DNA of 33,427 bases from Gymnopilus junonius (GCA_015501075.1 JADNYJ010000350.1:1-33427), one strand, 5' to 3'; positions 8,728 to 19,250 are shown, counted from the stretch's first letter. Notes: generated from the letters alone by a model not told the origin. Numbers and translations: made by a program.

Positions 8728-11025
8728 TATGTGTTCCTTCCAAAGGATACATGGGCAAATAAACTTTCACCCAAATCTGAGTTGATGATATTCCTCAGAT
8801 ATCGTGGACATCCTTCTAATATGATGTTCATGCAAAGCCCCAACAATGTTCTATTCATAGCTGCCATGGCGCTTTTTGATGAACATTTGTTTCCTAAATG
8901 TCAAAAGGCTAGAGTACCACTGCTTACCCAAATACATAAGTGCACCTCCCCAGAGGAACCTGTTTTGGAAGTGGAGGACAGTGATTCTCATGATGGTGAT
9001 GAACTGTCCTATAGACCACCCCCAAATAATCCATCAAGTGAGACTGAGGTACCTCATGATGACGAGCCACCCAGGACTCCACCTCCCAAGTCACCAGCAG
9101 ATACTCATCCAAGTATGCCTTCTACTCCTAGGCAAGGACCGAGATCTAATCTCCCACCACCTGCACTGTGGAAACCCCGTGCCGGTCCATCAGGGGAAGC
9201 TGCCAGTGATGCTCCAAGAAGGAGCACTTGTGAGAGTAAAAGTACACAAAAAGAAGGGAACATATACCCTCCTGGTACAGCTACCAATAGAGATCGCCAG
9301 CATAAATTAGACATAACTGGATCTGCTCCAAATTTGTCTCCAGCCTCTAGTGACCACGTGGCTGAGTACCTGTACAATCCCAATATGGGAGCGGAAGGGG
9401 GAGCACATTGGCATGCCTATTTACTTTCTAAGGCAATTTCCGATAGTGCACTTCCAGATCCATTGAACATCCGAAATTGGACTAGTAAAGATCTTAGATG
9501 GCTACCTGCCGATCAACAACAGGAATGGCACAAGGCTCAATTCGAAGAATTAGAGGCCCTTCATAAACGAAAAGTTTATGAGCTTGCTGACCTACCTCTA
9601 GGCCGAAAGGCCATCAAAAATCATTGGGTTTTTGATATTAAGTCTGATGGATGTAAAAAAGCCCGTCTAGTTGCCAAGGGATTTTCCCAAATAGAAGGCC
9701 TAGACTATGATGAGATCTTCTCACCAGTTGTCTGGTTCGAGTTGGTCCAAACAATCTTAGCCTTAGCGACACTTGAGAAATGGTGTATAGAGTCCCTTGA
9801 CATCAAATCAGCTTTCCTATATGGGAAACTTGACGAGGAGATATATATGGAACAGCCTGATGGCTTTACCATAAAGGGACAAGAGAAGAAAGTACTCCGC
9901 CTGCTCAAAGCTATCTATGGGCTAAAACAAGCCACACATGCATGGTGGTCTGAACTTGATCACTCCCTTAAAGAGCTCGGCTTCACACGCCTATATGCTG
10001 ATGCTGGCATATTTATCACAAGACATAGCGATGGGACCCTTGTCATTATGTTGGCATATGTTGATGACATTATCATCACAGGTCCTAACACTGAGTTAGT
10101 TCGACAAAAGAAGCAGTTATTTATGACTGCATGGGAATGTCAAGACCTAGGTGTATGTCAGGAGTTTCTCCACATAAGAATCAGGTACATAAAAGGCAAG
10201 ACCTACATCAATCAATTGCTGTACCTTAATAAGATTCTTACATGCTTCGGAATGATGAATGCGAAAGCAGCACAAACTCCATTACCTACTGGGTATAAGC
10301 CAGAACCCTTTACAGGCACGAGTTCAGCTTCACTTTGGTCAGAGTATCAATCAGTGATCAGTTCCCTGCTATATTTAATGCTAGGAACATGACCCGATAT
10401 AGCCTTTGCTGTAACACAGATGGCTAAGTTCACTGCGAACCCATCTGATGAACATCTGAACCGTGCTAAATATATCATGCACTACCTTGTTGGTATGCGC
10501 AACTATGCACTTGTGTTCGATGGAAACAGCAATAAAGGCTTGTATGCCTACTGTGATGCCTCATATGGTGATGATAGAACAGAGCCTGATCGCAAACAAT
10601 GATCTATGCAGGGATACTTCTTTTCCCTTGCTAGCGGGAGTATCAAATGGCACTCCAAAATGCAGACTCTAGTATCAATGTCATCCACAATGGCAGAATA
10701 CATGGCACTCTCTGACTGTGCACGTGACTGTGCATGGTTTAAAATTCTATTCCAAGAACTTGGGATGTCAATCCCATACATTCCCTTATATGGAGATAGT
10801 CATGGAGCTATTTTTAATTCACAAAATCCCATCACCCAAAAAGGGATAAAGCACATTGAAATACACTACCACTATATCCGGGAACAAATAGAACTTGGGA
10901 ACATTAAAATAGAGCATGTCCCTATAGACAAAAATGTTGCCGATATGTTCACCAAGAATCTAGGCCCTACCCTGTTCCTTAAACATAGACAGGCCCTAGG
11001 CATAGAGTTCTATCCCTTAGAATAG
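8728..11025 (+). pseudogene. pol: copia reverse transcriptase and RNase H
   Basis: A Pro/Ser-rich linker (about 8930-9350) leads to the RT domain. It contains NHWVFDIKSDG, KARLVAKGFSQIEGLDYDEIFSPVV (about 9660-9730), SLDIKSAFLYGKLDEEIYMEQP and the catalytic YVDD at 10057-10068. RNase H follows with YCDAS, SMSSTMAEYMAL and the copia C-terminus ending NLGPTLFLKHRQALGI, with a natural stop at 11023-11025. Two TGA stops interrupt it at 10390-10392 (LGT-stop-PDIAFAV, where copia has TRPDI) and 10600-10602 (RKQ-stop-S). RT and RNase H make the DNA copy of the element's RNA. Confidence 0.93.
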
Positions 11026-11076
11026 AATACTAACACATCGTGTCAGAAACAAGTATGTGCACTAGTGCGGCACTAC

Positions 11077-11087
11077 TTGAGGGGGAG
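11077..11087 (+). other. Polypurine tract
   Basis: TTGAGGGGGAG directly abuts the TG start of the 3' LTR. Purine runs in this place prime plus-strand DNA synthesis in LTR retroelements. Confidence 0.85.
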
Positions 11088-11515
11088 TGTTGACACAATA
11101 AGTGTTCATGTGACTACATCACATGACTCACATGACATGCATGATCAGACGCGTCTATATGCGACTAGATCCAGTGACAACAGAGTATCATAGTCATCTT
11201 ATATGACTAAAACATGTGATCACTTAGTGAGTGTATTACTCATCTTATGAGTAGATATTAGTAATTACATAGTAATTAGCTGAGTAATTGCCTTATGCAT
11301 TACTCATACATAGTTAGTCACTGCATGTCCTGTAGGTATATAAGGATGCTCTAAACAGCATCCTAATCTAAGTCATTTGTACTTCTGTAGTAGCCTAAGT
11401 AGTCACCTTAGCACTAGCCTCTAACAACCCAGGTAAGCTAGTAGCTACATCGATACTATGCAGAGCGCATTGTGCATGCAGTGGTTTACCACTGTATGTA
11501 CCACTTGCTGCTCAA
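11088..11515 (+). repeat. 3' LTR (428 bp)
   Basis: Same length as the 5' LTR and free of indels over 426 bp. It ends ...CTGCTCAA where the 5' copy ends CTGCTCCA, so the terminal CA is altered. TATATAA is at 11337-11343 and the same 7-bp hairpin at 11344-11363. Confidence 0.92.
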
Positions 11516-12042
11516 TACTTAATACTTATAAAACCTGTATAAATAAAATCTGCACCTCTCTCTCCCCACGGCGACATAGCCAGGGCTGACAAAATGGCTT
11601 TCAGTCACTTGTACAGTGGTTGGCCTATGACAACTGTGATGAGGTTTGGTGTCCCATGGGCTGTGCGAAGTTCACAGGTCTTCAAATGGGCCCATGGGCT
11701 GGTTGTTCCTTTATTGGGACCTCACCAGGTACCCACCTACCTACCTACCTACCAATGCGCCACTCCGAGCTAAGCGGACCTGACCAAAGGCACTATCTGT
11801 GCCACTACTTCACTGTATGTCATTGCAACTCTCTCCTCTTTTATTCCTATTGACATATGTACTTGATCCCTGTCTTGTAATATGGACAAGCTTTATTTTT
11901 TTCTCTTCTATCCTCGATTCATTGCTTCATATTCAATTTCAGTCACTATCCTACTTGCAGTTACTTGCGTACATATGGCAGCTATGTAGTATAAAATATC
12001 TATCCATTTCTCGACAGTTCTTCAGCTGATATTGTCTTAATT
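11516..12042. other. Non-coding flank of the retrotransposon
   Basis: Contains a short CTAC microsatellite (about 11735-11753) and AT-rich sequence. The ORF 11620-11853 has no coding character that I can defend. No target duplication matching the left LTR flank. Confidence 0.4.
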
Positions 12043-12910
12043 ATGTCCTTGTATGTGGTCAAATGCTCAATTCACACTGTTGTGGTACCTGAAGCTATTT
12101 ACAGCAACCCAAGATCAAATTCTATCAGAATATACCTCCAGCATGCCTTGAAGTCACACTGCAAAGAGTTAGATATCGATTACAAAGGTGCGGCTCTCGC
12201 TATTATATCATAAGTGCCTTCAAATTATCAAGGTATGTCATAATATCTTATCTATTCCACTTTAAAGTGGATCCGGGCACTCAGGAGGAACCGATCCAAA
12301 AGAGCCATTCCACATCACCTTTGTCGTGAAGATGGAAAATGGATCTATAATACAGAGTCCACACCCGAAAAATCCAGTGAAAACGACCAAGTGGTGTCAT
12401 TTTTACATTGCAAAGGACAAGAATGATCTGAAAGCCAAAGCAGGAGCTTATGTCCATGAAAGTATGTTTTCTTCTCTGCCACCTACTTCAGGGAAGTCCG
12501 GAAAAGTTCAGCAACGGGCAAAGTTGAATGGGCGAGAGAATGGAGAATGGCCTGTGAAGGCTCAGTTAAGATAATCATAAACAACTCTACATACCACGAC
12601 TGCGATAAAAATATTTCTGTCAGACGAGTGTGATTTTGTGAAATTGGATTTTGGTTCACCACAGCTCTTTGCAAGTTACATACTTGCACCTGACCATCAC
12701 CCGCAATTATCTAGAATATCCAGCACAACAAGGGATGATCGATATTTCGCGCTCATCATCGGAGAGGACACAAGGAATCGAGTGCAGAATTCAGTAAGTT
12801 TGGGCTGGTCGGGTGTGGCATTTCTTGCCTGCGACGAAAGACAGAATGAAGTTCGTTTGGAAGGGCAAGTTAAATCCAATACTTGCTATGAATTGCAGCA
12901 TTTAGGATGA
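12043..12910 (+). CDS. Unrecognised, probably degenerate coding stretch
   Basis: Several plus-strand segments read like protein but do not join cleanly. From ATG 12043 a 58-codon frame includes VVVPEAIYSNPRSNSIR and ends in TAA near 12217. From about 12269, GSGHSGGTDPKEPFHITFVV runs on to AGAYVHE (about 12462). EWAREWRMACEGSVKIII lies near 12525-12583, and LAPDHHPQLSR to LIIGEDTRNRV near 12683-12787. GT...AG pairs exist between the segments (for example 12233-12267 and 12463-12492), but at 30-37 nt they are shorter than the 46-71 nt introns of the other genes. The segments may belong to one multi-exon gene with errors, or to a decayed gene. I recognise no domain. Confidence 0.3.
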
Positions 12911-13069
12911 TGGATCTCGAGTTGAGAACGACACAAGGTCTGAGACGGCGTGCCACATCGTAGCAGCCAAGAAGAACATAATAACAACTTCAAGTGACCC
13001 AACATGATGCAAAGGACCTTCAAAAATAATATTAAAATAAGCAATTCCGAAAGGTGAAAAGTCAAACCC

Positions 13070-13588
13070 TTATAATGTCTTCGCCGCAAATAGCGCCAAT
13101 CTCGCTGATCCTTTCTTGCAGGAAGAGCATCAACCGTGATAGAAGATGATCCGCGCAGTGTCAACTCCAATTCCTTCAACTGCATGAAGAACCCCGAATT
13201 TGGAAAACAGCAGGCCACGAGAGAGAAATAATACCCAATGCCTCTTTCAGCGTCATATCCCATTTCTTCACAAGATACGCCGCGACGATCGTAGGTGAAC
13301 GCAAAACAGCAGCGAGCAGTGGACGAGGACCCTCCCTCCTTTCAACTTTAAAGGTTCAATAAATTCGTTTGCCAAGTTGCTTACTTCGGTTATGTAAATG
13401 GAAGGGTCATCCATTAGGGAAAGGCGGTGATAAATGACGGGCAAGTCGGTAGACGCGGGTGTTGCGCCTGTGCTAAGAATGTGAGTGATATTGTGCGCTT
13501 TGATGAAACTTGCTCAAGCGGAAGTTCGTGGCCCGAGGTAGGGATATGGGCTAAAAACCAAAGAAGCAGAAGATAAGGATGAAGACAT
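13070..13588 (-). pseudogene. Broken dual-specificity protein phosphatase paralog
   Basis: On the minus strand the frames together parallel the intact phosphatase at 28689-29240 from end to end. The start MSSSLSSASLVFSPYPYLGP matches its N-terminus, followed by NITHILSTGATP, IYHRLSLMDD, LANEFIEPLK and GRVLVHC, then ALGI, LKELELTLRG and DALPARKDQR. Lesions: a TGA near 13514 after PRTSA; a one-base loss inside the catalytic HCx5R loop near 13303-13320; further one-base slips near 13200 and 13105. Counting three missing bases, the span is 174 codons, close to the 183-aa paralog. A start at 13612 (MAKKSKIV) is also possible. It is divergent from the gene starting at 13766, so the two may share a promoter. 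Confidence 0.75.
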
Positions 13589-13765
13589 GACGATTTTCGA
13601 CTTTTTGGCCATACTAGTAGATGAATAAATATGTGAGGATGAGTCAAAAGCAGCGGTGGGATTGGCAAATTGAAACGAGATAAATTTAGTTTGATCGATT
13701 ATGTAATGTTCACATCCCCATTGCTGGACCGCACTCCCTCCCAAAAACCTTGTACGGACTCGACG

Positions 13766-14152
13766 ATGTCCTTTGTCAGGCATCCATACTTCCCTCACAT
13801 CCTCTATGGCCTAGCTCTCACATCAATATCTATGAACCTGATAAGCCAACGGAAGTCTGTAGAAGAAGAACGATACCGCATGATAGCCCGACTGACCATC
13901 CTCGAGTCTATCAAACACCAGCTTGAGTCCCCGGACGCGTTGTCCAGCGATCATTTGGAACGTTTGAGGAAGTTGGCGAAGATTCAAGCTGAGGGTGTTA
14001 AAGCTGCCTCGGGTGGAACGGTGGTCGCTGCTGAGAGCAAGGATGAGGTTAAATGGAGCGATATTTTCCGTGGAAAGAAACCTGTCGAGACAGAAGGGGT
14101 GAATAAGTGGGAGAAGCAGGATATCGAAACACGTATGCATTCGTTCTTTTGA
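13766..14152 (+). CDS. Small coiled-coil protein with N-terminal hydrophobic segment
   Basis: An uninterrupted 128-aa protein. I chose the ATG at 13766 (MSFVRHPYFPHIL) over the upstream in-frame ATG at 13670, because the stretch between looks like 5' UTR. The N-terminus has one hydrophobic segment (about residues 9-25, HILYGLALTSISMNLIS). A charged, helix-prone part follows with heptad character (EEERYRMIARLTILESI and SSDHLERLRKLAKIQ), then a polar C-terminus ending MHSFF. The layout fits a small organelle membrane protein with a soluble coiled coil, but I do not recognise the family. It is single-exon and intact. Confidence 0.7.
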   Translation: MSFVRHPYFPHILYGLALTSISMNLISQRKSVEEERYRMIARLTILESIKHQLESPDALSSDHLERLRKLAKIQAEGVKAASGGTVVAAESKDEVKWSDIFRGKKPVETEGVNKWEKQDIETRMHSFF

Positions 14153-14370
14153 AGCCATCTTCTTATGTTGACGTTTATAATATTAGTACAAAAGGAATTA
14201 TCGAAGTGATTCCCCCAATTTTATCAGGCAACATCACCAGATGTTAGGAAATATATTTCCCATCGTCCTCCTCCCGGTTCACTTCATTAAACGTTAGTCA
14301 GGCCGGCAATGGCCTCAGTGCTGTAAGTGGCAAGAAGAACGCTCTACAGAAGCTGTGGAATATTTCCTTC

Positions 14371-14408
14371 AACAACAGGACTGGGAAATAACAACAGGAC
14401 TGGGAAAT
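14371..14408. repeat. 19-bp perfect tandem duplication
   Basis: AACAACAGGACTGGGAAAT occurs twice in direct contact (14371-14389 and 14390-14408), 3' of the first BTB-family gene. Probably a recent slippage duplication. Confidence 0.9.
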
Positions 14409-14925
14409 GATAGAGGGAATGGATTCCAATGAATGATGTGATGTATAAGTACATGAGATGGGTAGTATTGGTATGTAGTTGGAACAACAGAGAAAAATTA
14501 AAATTCCAAGAAATTCCACGTCTTAGTTGAGTCCTCAAAGTTGGCTGCCCGAAAAGAGACGTAGGCGAGCAACCAAACCGGATACTTGCCGATCAAAAGC
14601 AAGGGGAGGAAAAGGAGTGGCATCTGGAAGAGGAATAAGAGGTTCAGTAGAGGTTGTAGATGAAGGAGCCGAACCCGTCTTCGCATCAGTTGCAGATGCG
14701 CTGGACGTGAAGTAGATAACCTCGGCTGTAGGCTCAGTAGCTTGCTTGGCTGCAGCTCCTCCCGCTATCTCCGTCTTCGTCACCCCCGTCCCCACCAGTC
14801 CCAGTTACCGCCCCATTCCCATTTTTGCCCGCCGACAAATCCTCCTTCGCCCCCTTCTCCGCCTCACTCTGCTGCCGATCAACAGCAGCAGCAGTCTCAG
14901 ACCGGCGCTGAGCTTCCTCCCAACA

Positions 14926-16200
14926 TTACTTGCCAGCTTTTTTGTTGCTGTTGCTGTTTTTGTTTTTGTTTCCTCCTCTGCTCCCACGAGCGGTGCTGGG
15001 AGTTTCGGGTGGGTCGTCTCCGATGCCTCCGTTGTTGGAGTTGGCTTCGTTGTCGTGGAGTGAGCTGGAGGTGGCGGTGGTTGAGCCGTTTTGGGAGTTT
15101 GCGGAGTCCTGGGGCTGTTGCTGTCCCCTTGTCTTTTTGCCCTTCGGTTGCGCCTCCTTCTGTTCCTGTATTTTCACCTTTGGGGGTACCGGTGGGGTAG
15201 TCGCCTTCTGCTCCGTTGATTGCATTGGGGGTGAAGATAGAGGTGGCGGTGTTGTCTTTGTTTTCTGCTAAAAAAGAAGGGGAAAAAAAAGAAAATGAGG
15301 TCAGGTACAACCGTAATCAATCAAGCAAAGGGATCAATACCAATGCACCTGAAGTATGAAACCCATTGACCGCGCTCGTTGACTGACCTTCCTCCTCCTC
15401 GAGCGGCGCATTAGGAGCAATCTTAAACAGCTCCCGAACGACCTCATGTAAATCCGCCCCTTTCAGCGTAGGTGTCAACGGGCTTCGCACACCAGAAGGT
15501 AACCTAGCCGCCCTGGCCTCCTCTCGCCCTGGGCGATTTGCAATGTCGTCTCCATGCCCAAGTCAAAACCTTCTGTTAACGTCAGTGGTTCCTCGCGCTC
15601 GATGAGCGCCGCATAGCGCGGAATAAGGATGTTACGGTCAACATCGGTTTCATGGTAGAGCTTGATACGCTTGACATCAAGCATGGGCTTTTGTTCGAGT
15701 TCGCGCACAGCGAGGGCTTTGACCTCGGGGAAAGACCAGCGTTGGGCGAGGACTAGGATTGAGGACCAGTCTTCTACTTCCGCGTCATAGAGGGAGAATT
15801 TACTGTGTTGACCAGTCAGTCTTTACTCGAATGACAAAAATCAATGGGGTTAACGTACGGATTGTAAAATACCCATAAGAATCTGGCAAATTCTGCGGGC
15901 GTAAGGTCTTCCAGGATGATAGCATTGGAATCGTCAGAGCCTTGTGGCTTAGCACCAGGAGAGGCGGGACGACCAGTTGTTTCCTGAACCAGTTCGACTC
16001 GCGTTCAAAAAAATATCGATGAACTCGGAAGTGGATATGCTCTACCTAAAGAGCGAGAGGCGATTGGATTGAGTATTTGCGTGCACTAAAATTTGCAGAT
16101 GAAAGGAAAAACTTGCCAGGATGCAAAGATCACCGCCAAGGATGTAATACTCATCATGGCGTTTAAGAGTCTTCCACTCCGTATCCATCTTGGGAGGCAT
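14926..16200 (-). CDS. BTB/POZ-domain family protein 1, with frameshifts
   Basis: Exons 16117-16200 (MPPKMDTEWKTLKRHDEYYI), 15859-16045, about 15388-15802 and about 14926-15267. The first exon is 84 nt, exactly as in BTB2. Its intron has a GC donor (GCAAGT, 16116-16111). Exon 2 carries HRYFFERES and ILEDLTPAEFARFLWVFYNP, the BTB core of the family. Exon 3 has FSLYDAEVEDWSSILVLA and FPEVKALAVRELEQK. Exon 2 is 187 nt where BTB3 has 188: one C is missing near 15958. A second one-base slip lies near 15535 (IAQG to EEARAARLPSG). The last exon codes a Gln/Asn/Ser/Lys-rich disordered tail that is readable in two frames, so a third slip is likely; similar tail-like sequence continues to about 14535. 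BTB domains mediate dimerisation and often recruit substrates to CUL3 ubiquitin ligase; the target here is unknown. Confidence 0.75.
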
Positions 16201-17094
16201 CGACGAGTAACGATACAAGATACAAGCTCAACTCGACCAGAGCGAGAAAGAGATCAAGTAAGGAGGTGTATGACCTGAGTCACAGGTGGGGGGATTTGTC
16301 GTCTAGAAGATCAAGATTACACTCTATATAACAAGAGAAAAAAATCAACACGTGTATAAAACACGTTCCCGTTGTTCCCCCCGATCGACATGAGGCAGGC
16401 GTTATGCTGCATGCAAATAGGGTCCCCATAGGGTTAAGCGGCGCCGAGTTTGTCCTTCCCAGTCATAAGCTTTGACGGGGGCGCAGGGTAGAGCCTCCAG
16501 GAAGAAAAGCCAGTGCCTATTGAACAGTGGTGGGCATTGTTCGTCCACGTAAGTCCCGTATTGTACTCATTCTGAAGGTTATGAAATATGTAATTGAGCA
16601 AGTCGAGACTAGTCAGGGACGACGGTCGTGGTGGACGTTCTTGTCCAAGAATGGTTTGCCGGATCGGTCCGCCATCAGAAGCGCAGAATTAGCCGCACAG
16701 TGCGAAATCATCGACTACGGCTCTCCTCTGTTATTGACGGGCATGGTCCCCAATTTCTCCGATACCTGCGTTGTGGTCATCGCGAGGCATGATGCAGAAG
16801 CTTGCAATTACGAACTCAAAGTATTTATGTACCTCTGACACAACCGCAGCAAAGATAACGTTCACAGAATGGGCTGGGCAATCTCGTTACAGCTACTTGG
16901 ACCGTCGACGGATCACTTCAACTTTTCATCGTGTACGTGAGGCTATGGACGTTGGGCGAAGGGCCTGAGACAGACCTATTATTTCCCAGTTAATGTGACG
17001 ATGCAGTCATTACGTGACGAAAACCCCTCCTTTCCAAAGCAATTCCAGAGCAGGAGGTCTCACCAGCTCGAGGAAGCGATATTGACTTTTCATC
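16201..17094. other. Divergent promoter region and non-coding DNA
   Basis: TATAAAAC at about 16355 sits upstream of the minus-strand BTB1 gene. The ORF at 16527-16838 has neither family motifs nor a splice context that I can defend. The region separates the divergent BTB1 and Sar1-like genes. Confidence 0.4.
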
Positions 17095-17967
17095 ATGAAT
17101 AACCTGCTTAATACGATGAAGCAAGCGCTGGGACCCCTCGGTGGGCCTGACTTTTACTCGCTCGAGAACGAAAATGATTATGAGCGACACTTTCAGGGCT
17201 CATGCGCCGAAACTTGGAGATTGCATTTTATGGACTCGAAACCAAAGAGATAGTGGTAAGTTCAGGTCTGCGCGACCAGATATATTCCCCATGATAATGT
17301 TTATATCTTTTCGATAGTCGCTTATCAAAACGCTCAAGACTGGCAAATACGTTCCACCTGAAGATTTGCCAGCACTCTATCTTTGTTCAGTTGTCATCCT
17401 TGTACTGCAGAAAACGATTTCTAAATTCTCTATGCTTCTGCTATAGATCGAGAAGACCTGAGGATTGGAGAAAACCGTCTGACTGCTTGCGTCCCTGTTG
17501 CGAATGAACAAGGTCAGCTTGACTCGCCCAGCATCTCTGATCTGGATGAATATACTGAGTATAATACCTCAGGTCGTTGTGACTTCATCTCTTCTCTGCA
17601 TGGATATGATGGAGTTGTGTACCTATTCGATGTTACGAACGAAGAAACATGCCGCAAGGCCAAGGAAGAGTTAAAGAAGATAATTCCTGAAGGCCGCAAG
17701 ACGAAACCAGTCCTCATCTTAGTCCCGCATCCAGATGCTTCGGGAGTTGCTAACGAAGCAGATATCATTGCACAATATGACCTAGCGGAATTTGTGGAAA
17801 GGGTCTGTTCATCGATTGTTATGTTATACCAATTATACTCATCCACTCGTCAGGGTAATGGATCCATTGCCGTGTTTGCATATACTCTTTCTGCGAATCA
17901 GCTTAGAGGGTACCATGCAGGATTCGAGTGGTTTCTACAGACGTTCAAGAATTTCTGGCCTATCTAG
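17095..17967 (+). CDS. Sar1/Arf-like small GTPase homolog lacking nucleotide-binding motifs
   Basis: Five exons: 17095-17140, 17197-17255, 17318-17384, 17447-17802 and 17854-17967. All introns are GT...AG of 51-62 nt. The sum is 642 nt, exactly 213 codons plus stop. The N-terminus MNNLLNTMKQALGPLGLM resembles the amphipathic N-helix of Sar1. NLEIAFYGLETKEIVSLI occupies the P-loop position but lacks GK[ST]. YDGVVYLFDVTNEETCRKAK matches strand beta-4 and the following helix of Arf/Sar1. LILVPHPDASG stands where NKxD should be. The end, VFAYTLSANQLRGYHAGFEW, matches the Sar1 C-terminus (VF..S....GY...F.W). No DxxGQ switch is visible. Sar1 drives COPII coat assembly at ER exit sites; this protein probably cannot bind GTP in the usual way, so a regulatory or scaffold role is likelier. 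It converges with BTB2. Confidence 0.75.
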
Positions 17968-18235
17968 TAACCAGATTTGTCTCGTGTCGACTGCTTGATG
18001 TAAAAAATAAGTAAAACTACACATATTCATTTTGGCTGAAAACAAGATTACGATACAACTGGTCCATTTCTTCGGAAGGTTTTGGGCGTAGCATATATGA
18101 CATTGACACAAGAAAAAATTACAGAAAAATCAGGAGAAAGGACCTTGAACAATGTTAAGCAAGATCACAGTTTCAGTTATGCAACATCCCTTACCAGATC
18201 AACAGAAAAATCTCCAAAAGCAAGCCCGCCAGTGG

Positions 18236-19250
18236 TCAATCAAACAGGCTAAAACCGCTGCTTGCGCCATTGACTTGACGCCGCCCACCCTTCTTCACAT
18301 TCGCTGTTCCTTTACCCTTGATTTGACGATCGGAACTTCCACTGACGCCGCCAACTGGAGCTACAAAATGACAGTATGTATTAGCAAAAAATCACAGCAA
18401 AAGGAAGACGAACAACATACAGGTAGGGGACGTAAGGTTATGCTCCTCCCTGAACCTAGCCGTCGAACCCTGCTCCAAACCGAGCTGCTTCTCGAGTGTC
18501 CTGAAGACATCCCCTTCTTCCAAACCAGCAGGCAGCGGACTGCGACCCTCATCGGAGGGATTGGCCCTGAGCTGTTCACGAGCGGAGTTGATCAAGACAG
18601 TCGTCTCGATCCCCAGAATGGTGGCTTCCTCGATAGTAAGTGGCGTGTCACGGGCACAGAGTTGGGCATAGAGCGGGATGAGGTGTCGCGGGTCAACCTT
18701 GTATCTTTGGTACAGCGACATCTTGGAGACAATGTCTAGGTCGGGCTTCTTCTGCAGTTCGCGAACAGCGAGCTCCTTCACTTCAAGGAACTCCCACTTG
18801 TCGGCGAGGTTCAGGATGATGTTCCAGTCCTCAATACTGGTGTCGTACAATGAATACTTCCTGTCATAGGCCGACAGTAAGCAAAGAAAACAGTGAGGCA
18901 AGATTCTAAAGGTGTGACGAACGGGTTGTAAAATACCCAAAGTAGTCTTTCGAACTCATGAGGGGATACATCTTCGAGGACGATCGGGTCATTGTCGTTG
19001 GTGCCTTCCTTGATATCTCCAGGCGAAGCTGGATTCAGTTTTCTGTTGAAAATGGGCGACTCTCTTGCGAAGAAATAGCTGTGAACCCGAAAGAGGGTCC
19101 GATCGGCCTAAGAGGAGAGGTTACAGTCATTTTGCGGGTAGGCAAGAAACCTGGAAAGTAACATACGAGGACATGCAAGTCCGCTGCATCTATGTAATAT
19201 CGGGGATGGTGGTCGAGGACAGAAATGCTGTCGTTACGAGATTGTGACAT
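18236..19250 (-). CDS. BTB/POZ-domain family protein 2, intact
   Basis: Exons 19167-19250, 18923-19107, 18421-18860 and 18236-18360, with introns of 59, 62 and 60 nt; total 834 nt, 277 aa. It starts MSQSRNDSISVLDHHPRYYI. The BTB core reads FRVHSYFFARESPIF then VLEDVSPHEFERLLWVFYNP, followed after the second intron by KYSLYDTSIEDWNIILNLA, EVKELAVRELQKKPDLD and the helix LYQRYKVDPRHLIPLYAQLC. The C-terminal exon codes a basic, Gly/Ser-rich tail (GKGTANVKKGGRR) ending SLFD. This is the best-preserved copy of the local family and the template for reading BTB1. Likely a protein-interaction adaptor, possibly with CUL3; substrate unknown. Confidence 0.88.

Larger units (their letters stand above)
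4450..11515 (+). mobile_element. Ty1/copia LTR retrotransposon, inactivated
   Basis: The element carries two LTRs of equal length, a primer-binding site, gag, then protease, integrase, reverse transcriptase and RNase H in the copia order (integrase before RT), and a polypurine tract. About 11 LTR mismatches in 426 bp imply an insertion that is not very recent. Coding capacity is destroyed by a gag frameshift near 5690, five TGA stops in pol and a 257-bp insertion at 8471-8727. I cannot find a 5-bp target duplication: the left flank ends ...ATCAC and the right flank begins ATACTT. Its flanks hold gene fragments, consistent with a repeat-tolerant locus. Confidence 0.95.

Noticed and set aside
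8511..8762. 83-codon ORF across the integrase break
   Set aside because: It lies mostly in the inserted non-coding DNA and runs out of frame into RT; T-rich composition alone explains its Phe/Trp/Gly-rich translation.
11733..11753. CTAC microsatellite as a telomere-like or regulatory repeat
   Set aside because: Only about five units; ordinary short tandem repeat.
14742..15271. Long plus-strand ORFs (up to 152 codons) rich in Cys/Phe/Ser
   Set aside because: They are antisense to the Gln/Asn/Ser-rich tail of BTB1; low-complexity codons give open frames on both strands.
16527..16838. 103-codon plus-strand ORF
   Set aside because: No domain, no start context, and no continuation through splice sites.
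18152..18739. 195-codon plus-strand ORF
   Set aside because: Antisense to the well-supported BTB2 exons 3 and 4.
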